Under the pieces are notes generated by a model. It was given only the letters and a program-made list of their open reading frames with translations, did not search any database and was not told the DNA's origin. Both the position numbers and the translations under genes were made by a program. From assembly GCA_944381115.1 (NCBI GenBank), contig CALWJV010000009.1:28716-92715 (forward strand): a DNA stretch of 64,000 nucleotides, in the 5' to 3' direction. Source of the DNA: an uncultured Clostridia bacterium. Lineage in GTDB: Bacteria > Bacillota > Clostridia > Oscillospirales > CAG-272. Shown piece by piece: positions 1-7,241 of this stretch (its first letter is position 1; every line of letters starts with the position of its first letter).

Positions 1-16
1 TATATACTTGAAAAAT

Positions 17-50
17 AAAATAGGACATCATTATAATGATGTCCTATTTT
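17..50 (-). terminator. Intrinsic terminator, probably bidirectional
   Basis: A perfect 15-bp inverted repeat (17-31 with 36-50, loop tata) is flanked by A/T runs on both sides. On the minus strand it closes the transcription unit that contains the structured RNA candidate. On the plus strand it could also end a gene lying left of the window. Confidence 0.8.
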
Positions 51-457
51 ATTTTTACACTAAAGTATAGTATTTTCGGAATAACTAAACTGCCCATTAT
101 TTTTCTCTGTTAAATACAGTACATTTCGGCAAAAATTTTATGTTAATCTTATTTTGAATACCATACTTCGAAATTGCTGACTTTATCGGGACTTTTTACT
201 TTTCTACTTAAAATTTCCTGCCATTTTATGCATGCTCCTGCAAACGTCACAGTAAATTTTGTATTGCACGGCTGTGTTTTACATACACGGTGTATTTCAC
301 AACGCACAAATGAGTTAATTCGTCCCGATAAAGCCATTACATGTTTTGCCTGCCGCTCTTTAGCGGCAAACAAAATCAAACGGTATTTCCTCTCTCCTCT
401 CCTTTGTTTATTTTTATATCAAAAGGCTTTAAGCCTTGTTTTTTATTATTTTAATAT
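20..457 (-). ncRNA. Candidate structured non-coding RNA next to hpf (possibly raiA-type)
   Basis: No convincing gene lies in this 560-bp stretch, but the minus strand folds well. A perfect 12-bp long-range helix joins 322-333 to 181-192 (CTTTATCGGGAC with GTCCCGATAAAG). An outer helix joins 382-389 to 156-162 (GAAATACC with GGTATTC, one bulged A). A strong hairpin, GCCGCT-AAAG-AGCGGC, sits at 352-367, between the 5' arms of those helices. A promoter (464-492) lies upstream and an intrinsic terminator (17-50) downstream, so the unit could be about 440 nt with a folded core of about 235 nt (156-390). The raiA-motif RNAs of Firmicutes are large structured RNAs found beside raiA/hpf, the gene next door here. 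Assigning this RNA to that family is inference. Known raiA RNAs are usually described as upstream of raiA; this one is downstream, on the same strand. Confidence 0.5.
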
Positions 458-463
458 TTTTAA

Positions 464-492
464 TCTATAATTTGTACCTCACTTTCTGTAAA
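464..492 (-). promoter_or_regulatory. Promoter for the structured RNA candidate
   Basis: On the minus strand, TTTACA (487-492), 17 bp and TATAGA (464-469) match the vegetative consensus. Initiation would be near 457, upstream of the folded region and downstream of the hpf stop codon. The RNA could therefore be transcribed independently of hpf. Confidence 0.5.
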
Positions 493-616
493 ATTTATTG
501 TTTGGCTTTACCTCTCTTTCTTTTTTATTTTTATTATATTTTTATTTTTATTATATTTTTGTGCTATCTATAGGCATCACCCTTTTCTTTTTTGGACCGA
601 TTGTATCTTAGTTAAT

Positions 617-1159
617 TTAAACCTCTTTCGGAACTATTAGTCCGTAATGTCCGTCTTTTCTTAGGTAGACGACATTCATCTTCTCCGTCTTTTCATTTAA
701 AAACACGAAGAACTGGTGTCCGAGCATATTCATTTGCAAAATCGCTTCATCAGTTGACATTGGTTTAAATACAAACTCCTTTACTCTTACCGGTGCTTCA
801 AAAGTTTCCTCTTCCACCGGTTCCGGCTCCGGAATGTCAACTGAAAAGTCTTTAGGAAAAATGTTCTCTCTTAGCCTTTTTCCCAGTTTTGTTTTGTTCT
901 TGCGAAGTTGTCTTTCGATAGATTCCATTGCGGAATCCAGCGCATTCTGAAATGTACTGTCCTCCTCTTCGCCTCTGAACATCATACCGCTGCTCGATAT
1001 GGTGAGTTCCAAAATCTCAAGGTTTTTTCGCTTACGCAGAGTTATATGAGCAGTTGCATCATCTTTGAAAAACTTATCATATTTTGATAGTTTCCTTTCC
1101 GCAAGTTCATAAAAACCTTTTGGAACGTTCATTTGTCTGCCAACTACATTGATTCTCAT
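617..1159 (-). CDS. hpf: Ribosome hibernation promoting factor, long form
   Basis: A 180-aa protein that inactivates idle ribosomes by driving 100S dimer formation in stationary phase. Residues 1 to about 95 are the beta-alpha-beta-beta-beta-alpha domain that occupies the mRNA/tRNA channel. They start MRINVVGRQMNVPKGF and contain the typical HITLRKRKN strand. After an acidic Pro/Glu-rich linker (about 108-122), residues about 125-180 form the C-terminal dimerisation domain (KPMSTDEAILQMNMLGHQFFVF), so this is the long form typical of Firmicutes. The ATG is preceded by AAAAGGTGG at good spacing. A consensus promoter lies at 1211-1239, giving a leader of about 45 nt. The gene is monocistronic apart from possible read-through into the structured RNA region downstream. 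Confidence 0.95.
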   Translation of the reverse strand: MRINVVGRQMNVPKGFYELAERKLSKYDKFFKDDATAHITLRKRKNLEILELTISSSGMMFRGEEEDSTFQNALDSAMESIERQLRKNKTKLGKRLRENIFPKDFSVDIPEPEPVEEETFEAPVRVKEFVFKPMSTDEAILQMNMLGHQFFVFLNEKTEKMNVVYLRKDGHYGLIVPKEV

Positions 1160-1210
1160 AAAATACCACCTTTTCGAGAAATTGTCAAGGTATTTCCCTT
1201 AACTGATTAC

Positions 1211-1239
1211 ATTATAGCAGATAATATTAAATCAATCAA
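1211..1239 (-). promoter_or_regulatory. hpf promoter
   Basis: On the minus strand, TTGATT (1234-1239), 17 bp and a perfect TATAAT (1211-1216). The start would be near 1204, giving a short hpf leader. Confidence 0.65.
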
Positions 1240-1298
1240 TAGATTTTTTGTGAATATTATACAAATTCAAAAGTTACAATTTAATTCATTTAGAACTA

Positions 1299-1327
1299 TT
1301 GACAAAAAAGAGCATTTGTGATATAAT
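1299..1327 (+). promoter_or_regulatory. Perfect consensus promoter with no gene behind it
   Basis: TTGACA (1299-1304), a 17-bp spacer and TATAAT (1322-1327) match consensus exactly. Initiation near 1335 would meet an intrinsic terminator at 1351-1386 with no open reading frame in between. The product would be an RNA of about 50 nt. Confidence 0.55.
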
Positions 1328-1350
1328 TTAATTAATACGTTACAAAAATA

Positions 1351-1386
1351 AAAAGACCGGAGTTTTTTTGCTTCGGTCTTTTGTTT
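1351..1386. terminator. Intrinsic terminator between hpf and the GrpB-Nudix gene
   Basis: Stem AAAAGACCG/CGGTCTTTT, with a T-rich loop and a T run on the plus side and a weaker one on the minus side. It could end the short plus-strand transcript from 1335 or the minus-strand gene whose stop codon is at 1540. No gene is visible in 1387-1539. Confidence 0.7.
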
Positions 1387-1539
1387 TTTCGTTTTTCGTC
1401 ACGTCACACTGAAGTTTTTGTGCAGCCCGTTTTTACCTTTTTCAAATTTCAAAATTTTAATTTTTAAATGATTTTAAAGAGATCCTCTGTTATTTTTAAA
1501 TGATAAAGTAATAAATTTTAATTCAATACACCATATATT

Positions 1540-2484
1540 TTACCGCTTTTTTTCTGCCTCATCATGTGCTAGACGTTTTTCTGCAAGACGGAGTACACGT
1601 CTGTCCTGTTCGTAATCGAGTTGCTCATATGCTTCTTCATACGGAAGTAGCCATATTCCGTAAACTTCCCCTTTTTGCGGACGAAATGTACCTTCAGAAT
1701 AATTGGCTAAAAAATAAAGCGTACTTTTGTGGATATACCCGTCAACAAGATATCTGTATTCTGATCTGAACGAGGTATCAAGCGTAACTTTTAAACTTGT
1801 CTCCTCCAGTATCTCACGTTCCGCTGTTTCTTCCTCGCTTTCGCCGTACTCCATGTGACCTTTCGGAAAACCGTTATGTCCTGAACGGTTCTTTATTATA
1901 ATATAGTGACGTCTTCCGCCTCTCATACGCCAAACCACTGCACCGCAGGAGCGTTCTTTTATGTCGCACTTAGTACGAAGGACTCGGCGCACAAACTCGG
2001 ATTTTCCGGAACTGTATGCACGCCTGTCAAAAGTATATCGGCTTGCAAGCGATTCTTTAAGTTCTTCGTATTTGCGACGTACCTCTTTATCTTTTTTTAA
2101 ACAATCACAAAATGCTACATATGAGTTCCAAAGAGTTTTACCGTGTATAACTATATGAACGTAAATATTAAATTTACTTTTTTGAGAATAAAGAAAAATC
2201 CGGTTTTCTGAATCTGACTCAGGCTTATGATGATAGCCAAGTTCGTCAAGAGTACCGTAAAACTGCGGAATATTTTTAAAATCTCTTACTGCAACGGCAA
2301 TATCTATTATTGGGCGCGCTTTGAGTCCGGGCACAGCAGTGCTTCCTATATGCCGTATATCGATCGCAGTTTGTAAAAAAACTGATTGCATGTCCTTTTT
2401 CACAAGTTCACCGATATTTGCCCATTCCGGATTGTATGGCTGCAGTCTTACCGATTCTTTTTTTTGACCGCTTGCAAACTCCAA
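1540..2484 (-). CDS. GrpB (UPF0157) - Nudix hydrolase fusion
   Basis: About 314 aa with two domains. The N-terminal half (about residues 15-165) is GrpB/UPF0157, related to nucleotidyltransferases, with the family signature DIRHIGSTAVPGLKARPIID. The C-terminal half (about 175-300) is a Nudix domain resembling diadenosine-polyphosphate hydrolases. Its Nudix box GX5EX7REUXEEX is intact (G-HMEYG-E ... REILEET), but the last Gly is Ser. The best ribosome binding site (AAAGGAGG) sits 8 nt before a TTG at 2484. The upstream ATG at 2511 precedes that site, so I prefer TTG. A promoter lies at 2524-2552. A nucleotide-related hydrolytic or house-cleaning role is inferred; the substrate is unknown. Confidence 0.85.
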   Translation of the reverse strand: MEFASGQKKESVRLQPYNPEWANIGELVKKDMQSVFLQTAIDIRHIGSTAVPGLKARPIIDIAVAVRDFKNIPQFYGTLDELGYHHKPESDSENRIFLYSQKSKFNIYVHIVIHGKTLWNSYVAFCDCLKKDKEVRRKYEELKESLASRYTFDRRAYSSGKSEFVRRVLRTKCDIKERSCGAVVWRMRGGRRHYIIIKNRSGHNGFPKGHMEYGESEEETAEREILEETSLKVTLDTSFRSEYRYLVDGYIHKSTLYFLANYSEGTFRPQKGEVYGIWLLPYEEAYEQLDYEQDRRVLRLAEKRLAHDEAEKKR

Positions 2485-2523
2485 AACACACGCCTCCTTT
2501 TTATTAAACATTAAGTAAGGTTA

Positions 2524-2552
2524 ATTATAACATAAAATATATCAAAAGTCAA
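2524..2552 (-). promoter_or_regulatory. Promoter of the GrpB-Nudix gene
   Basis: On the minus strand, TTGACT (2547-2552), 17 bp and TATAAT (2524-2529), about 40 bp before the TTG start. Confidence 0.65.
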
Positions 2553-2676
2553 TGTAAATATTTTAAAATATTATAATTCTCAAATGAGTAAAATTGAGAA
2601 AAAACGAGATAAAACGAGATAAAATGATATCCGATAGAAAAAAATTAATTTTTCACAAAAACTTTTTAAAAATCTA

Positions 2677-2706
2677 TTGACATTTACTTTCATTTATGCT
2701 ATAATT
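2677..2706 (+). promoter_or_regulatory. rplM-rpsI promoter
   Basis: TTGACA near 2678 and TATAAT near 2701, with a 16-17 bp spacer, give a leader of about 35 nt before rplM. That is too short for the L13 leader RNA of Bacillus. Upstream, 2595-2630 contains three copies of a motif close to AAAACGAGAT, of no known function. Confidence 0.7.
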
Positions 2707-2746
2707 CATTTCGTGAATAAAAATGAAAAATACGGAGGAAAAGCAA

Positions 2747-3169
2747 ATGTCAACTTACATGGCAAAAGCAGAAACCATTCAACGTAAATGGTATGTAATT
2801 GATGCAGCAGGCAAGCCACTCGGTAAGACAGCCGCAAAGGCCGCTGTTATACTCAACGGTAAAAACCGTGCTGATTATACTCCCCACGTTGACTGCGGAG
2901 GATTTGTAATCATTATTAATGCTGAAAAAGCAATTTTAACGGGAAAGAAACTCGATCAGAAATATTATCGCCATCATTCCGGTTACATTGGCGGACTTAA
3001 AGAGGTTCAGTACAAAACACTTATGGAAAAGCGTCCCGAACTTGCTCTTGAACTTGCAGTAAAGGGAATGCTCCCGAAAAACTCCATCGGCGCTAAATCC
3101 TTTACAAGACTTAAGGTTTACCGCGGCGCAGAGCACGCTCATAAGGCTCAGAACCCCGAAACACTTTAA
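2747..3169 (+). CDS. rplM: 50S ribosomal protein L13
   Basis: A 140-aa large-subunit protein. It shows L13 hallmarks: [20 protein letters not shown] near the N-terminus, [28 protein letters not shown] in the middle (given here as a region, about residues 57-84), and [17 protein letters not shown] near the end. An in-frame ATG at 2723 exists, but the ribosome binding site CGGAGG lies between it and the ATG at 2747, which also gives the usual length. It forms the conserved two-gene operon with rpsI, 21 bp downstream. Confidence 0.97.
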   Translation: MSTYMAKAETIQRKWYVIDAAGKPLGKTAAKAAVILNGKNRADYTPHVDCGGFVIIINAEKAILTGKKLDQKYYRHHSGYIGGLKEVQYKTLMEKRPELALELAVKGMLPKNSIGAKSFTRLKVYRGAEHAHKAQNPETL

Positions 3170-3190
3170 CAGTAAAGGAGATATAACGAT

Positions 3191-3592
3191 ATGTATACAA
3201 GTGCAAAGCCATATTTCTACGGAACAGGCAGAAGAAAAAAATCCATAGCAAGAGTAAAATTATATCCCGGAACGGGAGTTATTACAATTAACAAACGTGA
3301 TATAGATGAATATTTTGGACTTGAGACACTTAAACTTATAGTTAACCAGCCTTACGAGATTACAGATACTGTCGGTAAGTTTGATATCGTATGCACAGTT
3401 ACCGGAGGAGGAATTTCCGGTCAGGCAGGCGCAATCCGTCACGGACTCGCAAAGGCCCTGCTTCAGGCAGATGAGACATATCGCCCCGCTCTTAAGAAGG
3501 CAGGCTTCCTTACACGTGACCCTCGTATGAAAGAAAGAAAGAAGTACGGACTCAAAGCTGCTCGTCGTGCACCTCAGTTCTCAAAGAGATAA
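3191..3592 (+). CDS. rpsI: 30S ribosomal protein S9
   Basis: A 133-aa small-subunit protein whose basic C-terminal tail reaches the P-site tRNA. It shows [15 protein letters not shown] near the N-terminus, [14 protein letters not shown] in the middle and the invariant ending APQFSKR. The ribosome binding site AAAGGAG lies before the ATG. It is co-transcribed with rplM and followed by an intrinsic terminator at 3617. Confidence 0.98.
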   Translation: MYTSAKPYFYGTGRRKKSIARVKLYPGTGVITINKRDIDEYFGLETLKLIVNQPYEITDTVGKFDIVCTVTGGGISGQAGAIRHGLAKALLQADETYRPALKKAGFLTRDPRMKERKKYGLKAARRAPQFSKR

Positions 3593-3616
3593 CTTTTCTT
3601 TTGAAAATGCTTATAA

Positions 3617-3649
3617 ACCCCGTAACCATGTGGTTTACGGGTTTTTTTT
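3617..3649 (+). terminator. Terminator of the rplM-rpsI operon
   Basis: Stem CCCGTAA-CC/GG-TTTACGGG with an ATGT loop, followed by eight T, 25 bp after rpsI. Confidence 0.9.
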
Positions 3650-4279
3650 GCCCGTAAATCTTTGTCTTATCTTATAAAATTTGACGGAATTTAACCCATA
3701 TAAAGCCAATTTACCAGAAACAAAAAAGGTTGATTTGTTTTTTCAGATCTTTCCGGGAACGATTCCGATGTTAATTTTAAAACTGTTTTTCATTATTTTT
3801 TTGATTTATTCAGGGTTACCATGGAAGTTTAAATATATTTACTTTAACGGAAGAATAAGTGAAGCATATTATAATTTCATATTACAACTATATAAATCCC
3901 CTGTTTTTCCGTGTGCCGTTCCGGGCATTGATAATATGTTTGATCGTATTATCTGAAATGTACGAAATGCCGGGAAAGAATCGCTTTGTTCATAATACTT
4001 ACCGTCCTTATTTCTTCCTGTAATTAAACGGACTACTTTTAATTTTTAAGCCATCATGTATTATATTGCGGAAAAACTACATGAATCATATTTATATAAC
4101 TGCGATTGCTAAACTTTTAATCTCAGAAGAAGTTATTTTACAATTAAATTTAAAGAAGTAAGCGTCAAATTGACGTATGTTTATCTAAGGCAGTGCAGAA
4201 TTCAAAAAAACTTGTAAACTCTATGTTTCCGGGACTTTTTTTATAAAAAATTGCAATTTTGTGTCTATTGCAATAAAAA
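3650..4279. other. Gene-free stretch of about 630 bp
   Basis: No reading frame here has a credible ribosome binding site and protein-like composition. The longest, 91 codons from a TTG at 3681, is mostly hydrophobic low-complexity sequence typical of AT-rich DNA. A 13-bp palindrome, CGTCAAATTGACG, lies at 4163-4175. The region may be a decayed gene or plain spacer; I see no homology to name. Confidence 0.4.
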
Positions 4280-4310
4280 AACGATAAGATTTTTACGTCT
4301 TACCGTTCTT
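4280..4310. terminator. Terminator, probably for the KDG kinase gene
   Basis: Hairpin 4280-4289 with 4298-4307 (AACGATAAGA/TCTTACCGTT, one mismatch), with T runs on both strands. On the minus strand it lies 160 bp after the kinase stop codon. Confidence 0.65.
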
Positions 4311-4468
4311 TTTAGTCTTATTTCTTAAACAACAATAATATAAATTCCGAAAAGTATTGATATTTTTTGTTTATCATAATATATTTTATCGCAACAGGAT
4401 TAGATTGCTAAATCATAATACGTTTAATAAAAGCATATATTTTTTCAATATTTTATTTTAAATTTTTT

Positions 4469-5503
4469 TTATCGTATCATTTCACTTTTAGGCCCACATG
4501 AATTATGCGATTTTATTATTCTGTCAACCTCTCCTATATCCGAGACAAGCATATCTCCCATAATAGTATCTTTAAGTGCAGCCATAGCGTTTCCGTACCT
4601 TACCGCACTTTCTATATCTTTGTACTTTAAAAGCCCGTACAACGCACCGGCAACATAGGCGTCCCCCGAACCTATCCTGTCAACAACATCAATGTTTTCA
4701 TATGCCGCCTCTTCAAAGTAACGTTTTTCTTTGCAATCATATGCAAGGGATGTAAAATTATGTTTTGTAGGTGATATGACAGTTCTGCTTGTAGACGCGA
4801 TTACAGACAGGTTTTTGTGATTTTCCCCAAATTCTCTGTGTATCTCTTTTAAAGTGCCGGTCATACCGAACATGCGGCGAAGTGTCTCTTCAGAAATAAA
4901 CAGTATATCTATAAACGGCAGCAATTTGTTTATTGAAGAACGCGCCTCTTCTTCACTCCAAAGCGTCGCCCTGTAATTGACATCAAAGGATATCTTTGCA
5001 CCGGCATCATGGAATTTTTTTACTACTTCGGTAACTTCACGTAGTATCTCATGGGAAAGAGCAAGGGTTATACCGCTTGTATGAAAAATTTTTGCAGACG
5101 TATATATTTTTTCCGGCAGTTCCTCTTCTTTAAAAGTTGTAAAAGAAGAAAATTTTCTGTCATAGGAAACTATAGGAAGCCGCGGATATGCACCGCTTTC
5201 ATAATAATAAATACCGAGACGCTTGTTTTCGGTGTCATCATAAAGTATGTAGTCATCGCTGGTACCTGCAAAACGTATCTTGTGCTTTATAAACTTTCCT
5301 ATCTCATTTTTCGGAAGTTTGGTTATGATACCGGTGCGAAGCCCGAGCATTGATATTCCGGAAACGACATTAAGTTCTGAGCCCCCCGCCATTTTTTCAA
5401 ATGTTTCGCAGTAAGATATCCTTTCTTTTCCGGTAGGTGAAAGCCTCAGCATTACCTCACCAATACCGAGGGCATCAAATTCCCTGTTATTGTTAAATAC
5501 CAT
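4469..5503 (-). CDS. kdgK: 2-keto-3-deoxygluconate kinase, PfkB family
   Basis: A 344-aa PfkB/ribokinase-fold sugar kinase. The N-terminus has the substrate-binding GGSELNVV motif (about residues 40-47), and YYYESGAYPR is typical of KDG kinases. The C-terminal anion hole and catalytic base are in GSGDAYVAG (278-286, base D281). The likely reaction phosphorylates 2-keto-3-deoxygluconate to KDPG in uronate degradation; other 2-keto sugars are possible. The ribosome binding site CGGAGG precedes the ATG and a consensus promoter lies at 5551-5579. It stands alone, with no KDPG aldolase beside it. Confidence 0.85.
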   Translation of the reverse strand: MVFNNNREFDALGIGEVMLRLSPTGKERISYCETFEKMAGGSELNVVSGISMLGLRTGIITKLPKNEIGKFIKHKIRFAGTSDDYILYDDTENKRLGIYYYESGAYPRLPIVSYDRKFSSFTTFKEEELPEKIYTSAKIFHTSGITLALSHEILREVTEVVKKFHDAGAKISFDVNYRATLWSEEEARSSINKLLPFIDILFISEETLRRMFGMTGTLKEIHREFGENHKNLSVIASTSRTVISPTKHNFTSLAYDCKEKRYFEEAAYENIDVVDRIGSGDAYVAGALYGLLKYKDIESAVRYGNAMAALKDTIMGDMLVSDIGEVDRIIKSHNSCGPKSEMIR

Positions 5504-5550
5504 AACTTACCTCCGTTCAACTGCAAATAATTTTAATATTATCTGTTCTA

Positions 5551-5579
5551 ATTATATTATTTTTCTTTTTTAATGTCAA
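5551..5579 (-). promoter_or_regulatory. Promoter of the KDG kinase gene
   Basis: On the minus strand, TTGACA (5574-5579), 17 bp and TATAAT (5551-5556), about 45 bp before the start codon. Confidence 0.75.
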
Positions 5580-5733
5580 TATATTTTTAAAAATGGCTCT
5601 GTAAACATTTTGCATAAAATAAATCAATTAATATTACTTATATTAAAAATTTAATACCCGATTTCATAAAATGTCGTTAAAAATCCCATGGTTTGATTCG
5701 GTGTAAAATTCAGGCATACAAAAATTTTGCCGT

Positions 5734-5768
5734 AAAAACGGCAGTTCAATTTGAACTGCCGTTTTTTT
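5734..5768. terminator. Terminator of the perR-rubrerythrin-rubredoxin operon
   Basis: A 16-bp perfect stem (5734-5749 with 5751-5766, core AACGGCAGTTCAA), with A/T runs on both sides. It begins at the rubredoxin stop codon on the minus strand. Confidence 0.9.
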
Positions 5769-5925
5769 ATTCCTCTACTTCAAACGATTCTTTTCCGAGA
5801 CCGCATACAGGACATACAAAATCTTCAGGAAGATCTTCCCATTTTGTGCCGGGAGCGATTCCGCTTTCTTCGTCTCCTACCTCCGGATCATAAACATACC
5901 CGCAAGGACATACATATTTTGCCAT
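5767..5925 (-). CDS. Rubredoxin with a C-x-C first knuckle
   Basis: A 52-aa iron protein, [20 protein letters not shown] onward, ending in a normal second knuckle CPVCG. It carries electrons to rubrerythrin-type peroxidases in anaerobes. The usual first knuckle is C-x2-C-G, but here it reads C-P-C-G, one residue short, with four Fe-ligand cysteines still present. AAGGAG lies 9 nt before the ATG. It is the last gene of an operon with the reverse rubrerythrin (48-bp gap) and perR, so a role as electron donor in peroxide detoxification is likely. Confidence 0.92.
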   Translation of the reverse strand: MAKYVCPCGYVYDPEVGDEESGIAPGTKWEDLPEDFVCPVCGLGKESFEVEE

Positions 5926-5972
5926 AAAGATTATCTCCTTTTGTTTTAAAACTTACATAATATACGTTAAAA

Positions 5973-6515
5973 TTATTTGCCGAAATATCTCTTGAGAAGT
6001 CCTGCGAAAGCCTTGCCATGACGTGCCTCATCCCTTGCCATCTCATGTACAGTGTCATGAATAGCGTCAAGATTTGCCGCCTTTGCTTTCTTTGCAAGTT
6101 CCGTTTTACCCATAGTCGCACCGTTTTCAGCCTCAACTCTCATTTCAAGATTTTTCTTTGTAGAAGACGTTACAACTTCACCGAGAAGTTCCGCAAATTT
6201 TGCTGCATGTTCTGCTTCTTCATATGCTGCTTTTTCCCAGTAAAATCCTATCTCGGGATATCCCTCACGAAATGCGACTCTGGACATTGCAAGGTACATA
6301 CCAACTTCGGAACACTCTCCGTTGAAGTTTGCACGAAGATCCTCTTTAATATCCTCAGCAACATCTGCTGCAACGCCTACTACATGTTCGGCAGCCCATG
6401 CCATTTCCTCATCTTGCTTTACAAACTTACTTGCCGGCGCCATGCAAACAGGGCATTTTTCCGGCGCAGAATCTCCTTCATGTACATATCCGCATACTTG
6501 ACATACAAATTTCAT
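5973..6515 (-). CDS. Reverse rubrerythrin (NADH peroxidase type)
   Basis: A 180-aa peroxide-reducing protein. The rubredoxin-like FeS domain is at the N-terminus (C5, C8, C21, C24), and a ferritin-like diiron four-helix domain follows (about 45-180, with helix motifs such as [11 protein letters not shown] and [11 protein letters not shown]). This is the reverse of classical rubrerythrin and matches the clostridial oxygen/peroxide-inducible proteins. An in-frame TTG start at 6530 would lie inside the ribosome binding site (GGAGG at about 6526), so the ATG at 6515 is chosen. It is the middle gene of the perR operon and is presumably repressed by PerR. Confidence 0.93.
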   Translation of the reverse strand: MKFVCQVCGYVHEGDSAPEKCPVCMAPASKFVKQDEEMAWAAEHVVGVAADVAEDIKEDLRANFNGECSEVGMYLAMSRVAFREGYPEIGFYWEKAAYEEAEHAAKFAELLGEVVTSSTKKNLEMRVEAENGATMGKTELAKKAKAANLDAIHDTVHEMARDEARHGKAFAGLLKRYFGK

Positions 6516-6568
6516 TTTCTTTTCCTCCAAATATTTTTATATTTTGCGTTTCCGCATTTTTAACAACT

Positions 6569-6967
6569 TCAATTGATTTTTTTTAAACACTCAGCACAGC
6601 GACCGTAATAAAGCACCGATCCGCCTTCGATATCAAAACCAAATGCTTCACTTACTTTAGGGAGTTTCATATCTGACGTTACATCCATAACTTTGCCGCA
6701 CAATCTGCATTTTGCATGAAAATGAGGTTTAACCGTAATATCGAATCTGTCTGCACCGTCATATATAGGTACTTTTATTGCAGTACCTTTTTTTATCATA
6801 TAATTAAGTATACGGTATACCGTTGCGCGTCCAATTGTAGGATCAACTTTTGCAACTTCGTTACAAACCATTTCTGCAGTAGGGTGGTTATGCATTGCTG
6901 AAAATATTGAAATAACAGTCTCTTTTTGCTTTGTATTTCTTGTTTTTATTTCATTTTTTTCTGTCAT
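6569..6967 (-). CDS. perR: Peroxide-sensing repressor, Fur family
   Basis: A 132-aa Fur-superfamily regulator with an N-terminal winged helix (TIGRATVYRILNYM as recognition region). All five residues of the PerR Fe/Mn regulatory site can be placed: H28, D76, H82, H84 and D95. Asp at the last position favours PerR over Fur. The structural zinc site is C87-x2-C90 and C123-x2-C126. Peroxide oxidises the His ligands in known PerR proteins and releases DNA. It heads the operon with reverse rubrerythrin and rubredoxin. A GGGAGG lies unusually far (about 26 nt) before the ATG, so the start is somewhat uncertain. Confidence 0.9.
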   Translation of the reverse strand: MTEKNEIKTRNTKQKETVISIFSAMHNHPTAEMVCNEVAKVDPTIGRATVYRILNYMIKKGTAIKVPIYDGADRFDITVKPHFHAKCRLCGKVMDVTSDMKLPKVSEAFGFDIEGGSVLYYGRCAECLKKIN

Positions 6968-7020
6968 GGCTCAAATAACTTATTTACAGTTTACCTCCCT
7001 TCTTGTGATTCACTATTGAT

Positions 7021-7049
7021 ATTATATCTCATTAAAGAATTTTTGTCAA
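7021..7049 (-). promoter_or_regulatory. perR operon promoter with overlapping palindrome
   Basis: On the minus strand, TTGACA (7044-7049), 17 bp and TATAAT (7021-7026). The -10 box lies inside an 11-bp palindrome, GATATAATATC, which could serve as an autoregulatory operator. It does not fully match the PerR box known from Bacillus. Confidence 0.65.
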
Positions 7050-7173
7050 GTACTTTTGCAAAAAAAAAAAAAAATTAATTTTTTTGTTCACATTTTTAGG
7101 TTATATTGTATATCTTATATCATTTTGTCTCAATATATAGTTCAATTGCAAAATATACTTTTTATTTATAAAT

Positions 7174-7208
7174 AAAAGAGTTGTTTTTTGATAAAAACAA
7201 CTCTTTTT
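7174..7208. terminator. Terminator downstream of leuS
   Basis: Stem AAAAGAGTTGTTTT/AAAACAACTCTTTT (7174-7187 with 7194-7207) followed by A/T runs, 34 bp after the leuS stop on the minus strand. Confidence 0.85.
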
Positions 7209-7241
7209 TCATATTAAATTTTTAAATCATTGCATGGCTTT

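Noticed and set aside
149..379. 76-codon minus-strand frame (TTG start) with purine-rich upstream sequence
   Set aside because: It overlaps long inverted repeats that explain the sequence as RNA structure, the composition is not protein-like, and I know no similar protein. It is kept only as the alternative to the RNA hypothesis.
174..470. 98-codon plus-strand frame antisense to the RNA candidate
   Set aside because: No ribosome binding site, hydrophobic low-complexity ending typical of AT-rich shadows.
2677..2746. L13 leader RNA
   Set aside because: The mapped-looking promoter leaves only about 35 nt before the start codon, too short for that structure.
3681..3956. 91-codon plus frame after rpsI
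   Set aside because: TTG start without ribosome binding site, directly after a terminator, Phe/Ile-rich chance composition.
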